Source of the DNA: Pseudomonas sp. LS44
Lineage (GTDB): Bacteria > Pseudomonadota > Gammaproteobacteria > Pseudomonadales > Pseudomonadaceae
DNA length: 64,000 bases
Reading direction: 5' to 3'
NCBI RefSeq assembly: GCF_024730785.1
Contig: NZ_CP102830.1
Location: forward strand, 992,001-1,056,000
Below the pieces are notes generated by a model. The model saw nothing but the letters and a program-made list of their open reading frames with translations. It had not been told where the DNA came from and did not search any database. The translations under genes and the position numbers were made by a program. Shown piece after piece: positions 58,791 to 64,000 of this stretch (positions are counted from its first letter, which is position 1; each line of letters begins with the position of its first letter).

Positions 58791-59432
58791 ATGAGCGCGG
58801 CTGACAGCGAAGCTATTCCAGCACCGGTCCGGCGCACCCAGACCGAACGCCGCGCCGAGGCCGAGCAGCGTCTACTGCTCGCCGCGCGCAAAATCGTCGC
58901 GCGCAAGGGCTGGGTCGGCATGACCCTCGCCGAGGTAGGTGAGGAGGCCGGTTACAGTCGTGGCCTGGCCGCGCATCACTTCGGCAACAAGGCCGGCTTG
59001 CTGCGTGCGCTGGCGGGCTTCGTGAATACCAGCTTCATGGAACTGGTAGATGCCGAGGTGCCGCAGCGTAGCGAGGGCCTGGCGGTGCTGAAGGGCTTTG
59101 TCAGTGTGTACCTTGGTCGCCGCGACAATGAGTGGACCAATACCCGGGCGCTGTTGGCGCTGATGGCTGAGGCGGTAACCGAAGATTCGGAAACCGCACA
59201 GGTGCTCGGTGAGTACAACCGTTCGGTGCAGGAATACCTCGCCCGGCAGGTCCGCACCGGCATTGCCAACGGCGAGATTCGTTCGGGCATTGATCCGCTC
59301 AGCATCGCCGCGCTGATCCTCGGATCCATGCGAGGGATGATGCTGCAGTACCTGCTTGATCCGCCGGCCATCGATCTTGCTGCCCTGCAGAAACAACTGC
59401 TGGACTTTCTCGACAGTGCATTGGCGCCCTGA
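58791..59432 (+). CDS. TetR-family transcriptional regulator of the acyl-CoA cluster
   Basis: 213-residue TetR regulator. The HTH lies in RLLLAARKIVARKGWVGMTLAEVGEEAGYSRGLAAHHFGNKAGLLRALAGF (about residues 24-75); the remaining helical domain binds a ligand. It lies between the crotonase and CoA-transferase genes on the same strand, so an acyl-CoA or free acid of the pathway is the likely effector (inference). A perfect inverted repeat in the divergent promoter at 57890-57911 is a plausible target. ATG at 58791, 15 bases after the crotonase stop. Confidence 0.92.
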   Translation: MSAADSEAIPAPVRRTQTERRAEAEQRLLLAARKIVARKGWVGMTLAEVGEEAGYSRGLAAHHFGNKAGLLRALAGFVNTSFMELVDAEVPQRSEGLAVLKGFVSVYLGRRDNEWTNTRALLALMAEAVTEDSETAQVLGEYNRSVQEYLARQVRTGIANGEIRSGIDPLSIAALILGSMRGMMLQYLLDPPAIDLAALQKQLLDFLDSALAP

Positions 59433-59458
59433 CTCATTCGTCTGACTTGCGAAGCATC

Positions 59459-60673
59459 ATGAACCTACCTGAAAACGCCGGCAGCCCGCTGCACGGCATT
59501 CGCGTCATCGATCTCAGCAGCGTGATGTTCGGCCCCTACGCCAGTCAGTACCTGGGCGACTTCGGTGCCGAGGTGATCAAGGTCGAGGCGCCAGCCGGCG
59601 ATTCGACCCGGCGCACTGGAGCGAGCCGGGCGGCCGATATGGCTGCGACGTTCCTCGGCCTCAACCGCAACAAGCGCAGCATTGTGCTCGACCTCAAACA
59701 GGCCCCCGGTCGTGAGGCGCTGCAGCGCTTGCTGGAAAACGCCGATGTGTTGATGCACAACATTCGCCCGCAGAAGCTCGCCGCTCTCGGTTTGGATACT
59801 GCCACCCTGAATGAGCGCTATCCGCGACTGGTCTGCGCCAGCCTCAACGGCTTCGGCGAGGGCGGCCCCTACGCCGGCCAGCCGGCCTATGACGACATCA
59901 TTCAGGGCATGAGCGGGCTGGTCGATCTGGTCCAGCGGCAGACCGGCGAGAGCCGCTATCTGCCGACCGCCGCGGCGGACAAAATCGCTGGCCTGGTGGC
60001 GGCCCAGGCGATTCTCGCCGCGCTGCTCGGGCGGGCGCAGAGTGGGCGGGGCGGTAGTGTGGAGGTGCCGATGTTCGAGGTGCTGAGCAGCTTCAGCTTG
60101 GTCGAGCACCTGGCTGGACAGACCTTTCAGCCGGCGCTCGGGGGCACCGGCTATTCACGCGTGCTAAGCCCCGATCGGCGCCCCTATCGCACCCGTGACG
60201 GTCATCTGTGCGTAATGCCCTATACCAATGAGCACTGGGCACGTTTCTTTATGGAGATCGGTCGTCCCGAGTTGGCCACCGATCCGCGCTTTACGGGGAT
60301 GGATGCGCGTACCCGGCATATCGACGAACTCTATGCGCTGCTCGCCGAGTTTCTCGCTCAACGCAGCACAGAGGAGTGGGTGGCGGCATGCGCACGGATC
60401 GACATCCCGGCGGCGCGGGTGAACAGCCTTGACGATCTGCTGGTCGATCCGCATCTGGACGCAGTGGGCTTCTTTCAGGAGTTGCCACGCGGCGATGGCC
60501 AGGGGGCGGTGCGTCTGCCTGGCACTGGCGTGCGTTTCGACGGCCAGAGTCGGCCGTTCAGTGCGCCACCGCGGCTGGGCGAGCACACGTGCGCGGTGCT
60601 GGAGGCCGTGGGTTTCAAGGAGCAGGAAATCGCCGCCCTGCTGGCCTGCGGCGCGGCCAGGCAGGCCGACTGA
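59459..60673 (+). CDS. CaiB/BaiF-type (family III) CoA-transferase
   Basis: 404-residue family III CoA-transferase, moving CoA between carboxylic acids. It starts PLHGIRVIDLSSVMFGPYASQYLGDFGAEVIKVEAPAGDSTRRTG; then FLGLNRNKRSIVLDLKQAPGREAL, LVCASLNGFGEGGPYAGQPAYDDIIQGMSGLVDLV (region with the catalytic Asp) and GGSVEVPMFEVLSSFSLVEHL. The ATG at 59459 is the natural start; a TTG 12 bases upstream is in frame. It may load or recycle CoA for the substrate of this cluster. Terminator at 60706-60741 shared with the convergent ligase gene. Confidence 0.92.
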   Translation: MNLPENAGSPLHGIRVIDLSSVMFGPYASQYLGDFGAEVIKVEAPAGDSTRRTGASRAADMAATFLGLNRNKRSIVLDLKQAPGREALQRLLENADVLMHNIRPQKLAALGLDTATLNERYPRLVCASLNGFGEGGPYAGQPAYDDIIQGMSGLVDLVQRQTGESRYLPTAAADKIAGLVAAQAILAALLGRAQSGRGGSVEVPMFEVLSSFSLVEHLAGQTFQPALGGTGYSRVLSPDRRPYRTRDGHLCVMPYTNEHWARFFMEIGRPELATDPRFTGMDARTRHIDELYALLAEFLAQRSTEEWVAACARIDIPAARVNSLDDLLVDPHLDAVGFFQELPRGDGQGAVRLPGTGVRFDGQSRPFSAPPRLGEHTCAVLEAVGFKEQEIAALLACGAARQAD

Positions 60674-60705
60674 CTTTCGGCGACCTGCTTACTCTTCAGT
60701 CGCAC

Positions 60706-60741
60706 AAACAGAAACGCCGGGCTTGCCCGGCGTTTCTGTTT
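60706..60741. terminator. Bidirectional terminator between CoA-transferase and acyl-CoA ligase
   Basis: AAACAGAAACGCCGGGC-TT-GCCCGGCGTTTCTGTTT, a near-perfect long hairpin between convergent genes. Confidence 0.93.
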
Positions 60742-60757
60742 CCCCGCAATGCTCCGC

Positions 60758-62350
60758 TCAGCCGGCCGCCAGGGCGTCCAGATATTCCTTGCGCAGCTTG
60801 CTACGGCTCAGCTTGCCCGCGTCGGTGCGCGGCAGCTCGCGGAACTCGTAAGTGCGCGGGCACTTGAAGGCCCCCAGGCGTTCGCGACAGAACGCATCGA
60901 GCTGCGCCGCTAGCGCCGGCCCTACGTCGATCCCTTCCTTGAGTTGCACCAGCGCGGTGACGCGTTGCCCCCACTCGCTGTCCGGCACGCCGATCACTCC
61001 CACATCGGCGATGTCCGGATGAGCGAGCAACACCGCCTCGATTTCCGCCGGATAGATGTTCACGCCGCCCGAGAGAATCAGGTCCGCGCGCCGGTCACAG
61101 AGGAACAGCCAGCCGTCTTCGTCGAGATAGCCGATGTCGCCGAGCGTCATCAGGCCGTCGCCCGCGCGTGCCGCCAGAGTCTTTTCCGGATCCTTGTAGT
61201 ACTCGAAGTCGCCGGCGGTACCGCGCATGTAGATGGTCCCTTCCGCTCCCGCCGGCAGTTCGTTGCCCTGTTCGTCGCGGATTTTTACCTGGGTGATCCC
61301 CTGGCGAATACGCCCGACGGTGCCCGGTCGTTGCAGCCACTCCTCGGCAAGCACGAAGGTCGCTGCGCCAGTCTCTGATCCGGCGTAGTACTCGTGGATT
61401 ACGGGCCCCCACCATTCGATCATGGCTCGCTTGATCTCTACCGAGCAGGGCGCGCCGGCGTGCAGGGCGCAGGTCATCGACGACAGGTCATAACGCGTGC
61501 GCACCGCTTCGGGCAGCATCAGCAGGCGATGGAATTGGGTCGGTACCATCTGTGTGTAGGTGATGCGGTATTGCTCAATCAGCTTCAGGCATTGCTCGGC
61601 ATCCCACTTCTCCATCAGGACTACGGCATAACCCAGTTGCAGGGCGGTGAGGGCATGGGCCAACGGCGCGGCGTGATAGATCGGCGATGTCGCCAGATGT
61701 GCGCCGACGCCAGCCTTTTGGCCCCAGCTGGCGGGTCCCAGGAGCATGGCGCCGGCAATGGCTTGCTCCGGGCTGACCTGCAGGTTGCCGTGGCGTACGC
61801 CCTTGGGGAATCCGGTGGTACCCGAGGTGTAGAACATCCGCCCGCCGTTCTGGCGATTGGCTGGCATAGCTGCCGAGGCGTGGGCAATGAACTCGTCCAT
61901 GCCGATGAAGCTGCCAAAGGCCTGGGTACCAACACGGCGGTCCTTGGCGAGGCCGACCTGCTCGGCAGCGGATTCGACGGCGTTGGCGACGACGGGGCTG
62001 GCAATGATTAGTTTGGTCTCGCTGTTGCTGAGGATGTAGGCGATTTCCGGGCTGGTCAGGTGCCAGTTGATCGGCGCGGTATACATACCGCATTGGGCGG
62101 TTGCCAGCAGCAGGGCGAAATAGGTCGGCTCATTGGTCAGTACGGCGGCAATGGTGTCGCCGGGCATCAGGCCCAGTTTGCGGAATTGGTGGACGAGCTT
62201 ATTGGACCAGGCCAGCAGTTCGCCGAAGCTGATGTGCTGACCATCCGCGCCGACAACGGCCAGGCGCTGCGGATCCTGTTGGGCGATTTCCCAGAAACCT
62301 AGCGCACCGTTGATTTTGTAAGGGTCGGGAAGGGATGTATGAGAGTTCAT
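60758..62350 (-). CDS. Acyl-CoA synthetase (AMP-binding) of the catabolic cluster
   Basis: 530-residue acid-CoA ligase. The AMP loop is [16 protein letters not shown] (about residues 173-188), followed by [13 protein letters not shown], the hinge [35 protein letters not shown] and the catalytic-lysine region [15 protein letters not shown]. It is clearly different from the pair at 9.1-12.4 kb. With the upstream MFS importer on the same strand it probably activates an imported acid. A perfect hairpin (62410-62436) lies between the two genes without a T run, possibly an mRNA-stabilising or processing structure. Confidence 0.93.
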   Translation of the reverse strand: MNSHTSLPDPYKINGALGFWEIAQQDPQRLAVVGADGQHISFGELLAWSNKLVHQFRKLGLMPGDTIAAVLTNEPTYFALLLATAQCGMYTAPINWHLTSPEIAYILSNSETKLIIASPVVANAVESAAEQVGLAKDRRVGTQAFGSFIGMDEFIAHASAAMPANRQNGGRMFYTSGTTGFPKGVRHGNLQVSPEQAIAGAMLLGPASWGQKAGVGAHLATSPIYHAAPLAHALTALQLGYAVVLMEKWDAEQCLKLIEQYRITYTQMVPTQFHRLLMLPEAVRTRYDLSSMTCALHAGAPCSVEIKRAMIEWWGPVIHEYYAGSETGAATFVLAEEWLQRPGTVGRIRQGITQVKIRDEQGNELPAGAEGTIYMRGTAGDFEYYKDPEKTLAARAGDGLMTLGDIGYLDEDGWLFLCDRRADLILSGGVNIYPAEIEAVLLAHPDIADVGVIGVPDSEWGQRVTALVQLKEGIDVGPALAAQLDAFCRERLGAFKCPRTYEFRELPRTDAGKLSRSKLRKEYLDALAAG

Positions 62351-62409
62351 GACTCTGCCTTTCTAATGGATGGAAACAATTTGCAGTGCTGGGGGGGCTC
62401 GGACGGACT

Positions 62410-62436
62410 GAGGGCGATTAATCGCTAATCGCCCTC
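62410..62436 (-). other. Stem-loop between MFS importer and acyl-CoA ligase genes
   Basis: GAGGGCGATTA-ATCGC-TAATCGCCCTC: 11 perfect base pairs, no T run. It is located between two same-strand genes, so it may set different mRNA levels for the two. Confidence 0.7.
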
Positions 62437-62464
62437 CCGTGCGCCTATCGCGTGCCATTACTGG

Positions 62465-63799
62465 CTAGTGATGGGAGCGCTCCTTCAACGCCTTGGCCGG
62501 GATGCCAATCAGCAAGATCAAGGCGCCGATCACCAGTACCGCGCCGATCACGTCAAAGGCCATATACAGGCTGCCAGTGGCGGTTTTAATGGCGCCCACC
62601 ACGATCTGACTGACCACCCCGGCAAAGCCACCGATACAACTGATCACGGCAATCCCCGCGGCAGCTGCAGCAGGCGATAGCAGCGCCGGTGGAATACTCC
62701 AGAACAGCGCCACAGCAGACAGCGCACAGGCCGCGCCGATGCTCATCAGCGCCACCGATAACACTAGGTTGCTCTGCGCCGGGCCGAGCAGGAAGAAGCA
62801 CATCGCGCTAACCAGAATGGTCACGGCTAGATGCCAGCGGCGTTCCAGATGCTTGTCGGAGCTGCGAGCGAGCAGGTACATGCCGGCCAGGGCGCAGATA
62901 TACGGCAGGCTGGCGAGCATGCCGATGGTTTTCAGGTCTTCCACGCCGAAGCCGCGGATCAGGGTCGGCATCCAGTAAGACACGGTGTTCGAGCCGCTGT
63001 AGATGCAGAAGAACACCAGGCCGGCGATGTACACCTGTGGGATGCGCAGAATCTCCACGAGGCGCATGTGCGGCTTGCCCGCCTGAGTGTCTTTCGCCAG
63101 GCCGTCGTTGATCAGCTGTTTCTCCTCGCGGCTCAGCCACTTCGCGTCGTTAGGCCGGTCGGCCAGCCAGAACCAGCCGATTACTCCCATCAGCATCGCG
63201 GGGATACCTTCCAGGACGAACAGCACCTGCCAGTCGCGCAGACCCATCCAGCCGTGCATGTGGGTCATGATCCAGCCTGCCAGCGGCCCGCTGACGATGC
63301 CGGAGATCATCGCCGCCATCAGGAACACCGCGGTGATGCGTGCACGCAGGGCCGGTGGGAACCAGTAGGTGAGGTAGAGAATCACGCCGGGAAAGAACCC
63401 GGCTTCGGCGACGCCGAGCAGGAAGCGCGCGACGATCAACTGATTCGACGTGGTAACGAAGGCGGTCGCCACCGTGACCATGCCCCACAGCACCATGATC
63501 CGCGTCATCGTGGCGCGGGCGCCGGCGCGCTGCATGTACATATTGCTGGGGATTTCGAAAAGGATGTAACCGAGATAGAAGATCCCCGCGCCGATGCCAT
63601 AGGCGGCGTCGGTGAGGGCGATATCTTCGGCCATGCGCAGCTTGGCGAAGGATATGTTGAGGCGGTCGATGGTGTTGATCGCATAGGCGAGGAACAGGAA
63701 CGGAATCAGCCGCCAGATTACTTTGCGGTAGACGGCCTTTGTCGCGCTTGCGGAGTACTCCGCGGTCGCCGTTAAGGAAGGTTCAACTGCATAACTCAT
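62465..63799 (-). CDS. MFS importer, anion:cation symporter family
   Basis: 444-residue major facilitator with 12 predicted helices. IWRLIPFLFLAYAINTIDRLNISFAKLRMAEDIALTDAAYGIGAGIFYLGYILFEIPSNMYMQRAGARATMTRIMVLWG is the signature N-terminal region of the anion:cation symporter family (phthalate, tartrate, 4-hydroxyphenylacetate importers), with YWFPPALRARITAVFLMAAMISGIVSGPLAGWIM later. It should import an organic acid for the neighbouring ligase. A CA-motif (AACAACAA on the minus strand, 63835-63842) upstream suggests Hfq/Crc control. Confidence 0.92.
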   Translation of the reverse strand: MSYAVEPSLTATAEYSASATKAVYRKVIWRLIPFLFLAYAINTIDRLNISFAKLRMAEDIALTDAAYGIGAGIFYLGYILFEIPSNMYMQRAGARATMTRIMVLWGMVTVATAFVTTSNQLIVARFLLGVAEAGFFPGVILYLTYWFPPALRARITAVFLMAAMISGIVSGPLAGWIMTHMHGWMGLRDWQVLFVLEGIPAMLMGVIGWFWLADRPNDAKWLSREEKQLINDGLAKDTQAGKPHMRLVEILRIPQVYIAGLVFFCIYSGSNTVSYWMPTLIRGFGVEDLKTIGMLASLPYICALAGMYLLARSSDKHLERRWHLAVTILVSAMCFFLLGPAQSNLVLSVALMSIGAACALSAVALFWSIPPALLSPAAAAAGIAVISCIGGFAGVVSQIVVGAIKTATGSLYMAFDVIGAVLVIGALILLIGIPAKALKERSHH

Positions 63800-63834
63800 T
63801 GCGTCGCTCCTGCGCTTTCAAAGCGGAATATTTC

Positions 63835-63842
63835 TTGTTGTT
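63835..63842 (-). promoter_or_regulatory. Possible Hfq/Crc catabolite (CA) motif before the MFS importer
   Basis: On the minus strand AACAACAA followed by GAAATA lies about 36 bases before the ATG at 63799. It matches AANAANAA exactly. Distance to the start is at the far end of what is usual. Confidence 0.4.
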
Positions 63843-63943
63843 CTGGACGATTTGGCGGTTCGAGTCGCTGTCTCGCCAATCGCTCGTGCAGGGTATGCCG
63901 GCAAGCGGTTACAGCCCATTTGAGTAGCTCTTGGAGAGCAACC

Positions 63944-64000
63944 ATGCAGTGCCGAGGCGGGGGACGAAATACTGTTTTGTTTAACCCTGCGTTTGGTTTT
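63944..64000 (+). other. Possible start of a gene cut by the right edge
   Basis: ATG at 63944, with TTGGAGAG about 7 bases upstream, opens 19 codons to the window end (MQCRGGGRNTVLFNPAFGF). No family is recognisable from so few residues. The remaining space from 63800 is the promoter region of the MFS importer. Confidence 0.2.

Noticed and set aside
63944..64000. Truncated gene at the right edge
   Set aside because: Only 19 codons are visible with no family signal; listed with low confidence and not interpreted.

Overview
The window is a high-GC chromosomal segment from a gammaproteobacterium of the genus Pseudomonas. The basis is gene order: from the left edge to about 49.7 kb it follows, with gaps, what I remember of the P. 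aeruginosa PAO1 region PA4367-PA4310: bifA, sodB, argO/argP, olsBA, class I fumarase, sadC, pykA, a PilZ gene, the MoxR/DUF58 operon, sbcB, mvaT, purU and the pct chemoreceptor site. The strain is not the PAO1 lineage: intergenic repeats are of another type, several genes are inserted, and the chemoreceptors are reduced to a scar. No rRNA, tRNA, CRISPR array, prophage or intact insertion sequence was seen.

Layout. 0-5 kb: c-di-GMP phosphodiesterase bifA (cut by the left edge), iron superoxide dismutase, the divergent amino-acid exporter/ArgP pair and a saccharopine-dehydrogenase-like gene. 5-13.6 kb: an SDR epimerase, two small or coiled-coil proteins, yaaA, a tandem pair of paralogous acyl-CoA ligases sharing a paired upstream motif, and a CDF metal exporter. 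13.8-20.3 kb: a PIN-PhoH ATPase, moaCDE, an ArsR-MFS-old yellow enzyme operon, and acpH. 20.6-28.8 kb: ornithine-lipid genes olsB/olsA, an acyl-CoA-dehydrogenase-like protein, a serine hydrolase pair, a phospholipase D/cardiolipin synthase, a lipoprotein, a DJ-1 protein and two small conserved proteins. 29-38 kb: fumarase; sadC with a ferredoxin reductase, a frameshifted DUF1330 gene and a crotonase; pykA; envelope lipoproteins; a PilZ protein. 38-45 kb: a six-gene overlapping operon (RDD, SpoIIM, DUF4129, DUF4350, MoxR, DUF58). 45-52.4 kb: sbcB, mvaT, purU, pirin, a 58-residue protein, a chemoreceptor remnant, a HerA-like ATPase and a thioesterase. 52.5-64 kb: ETF-ubiquinone oxidoreductase, a Cache protein, a LuxR remnant, and an acyl-CoA catabolic cluster (two acyl-CoA dehydrogenases, crotonase, TetR, CoA-transferase, acyl-CoA ligase, MFS importer).

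How the genes work together. Synthesis (SadC), breakdown (BifA) and sensing (PilZ) of c-di-GMP are all in the window. The right-hand cluster reads as uptake, CoA activation and beta-oxidation of an unidentified carboxylic acid; the ETF-quinone oxidoreductase nearby would pass acyl-CoA dehydrogenase electrons to the respiratory chain. Intergenic spaces carry at least six families of dispersed palindromic repeats, including two copies of a terminal-inverted-repeat element whose two ends changed together. Several repeats supply the stop codon of the neighbouring gene. Decay is visible in a collapsed Pct-type chemoreceptor, a LuxR C-terminal fragment and the DUF1330 frameshift.
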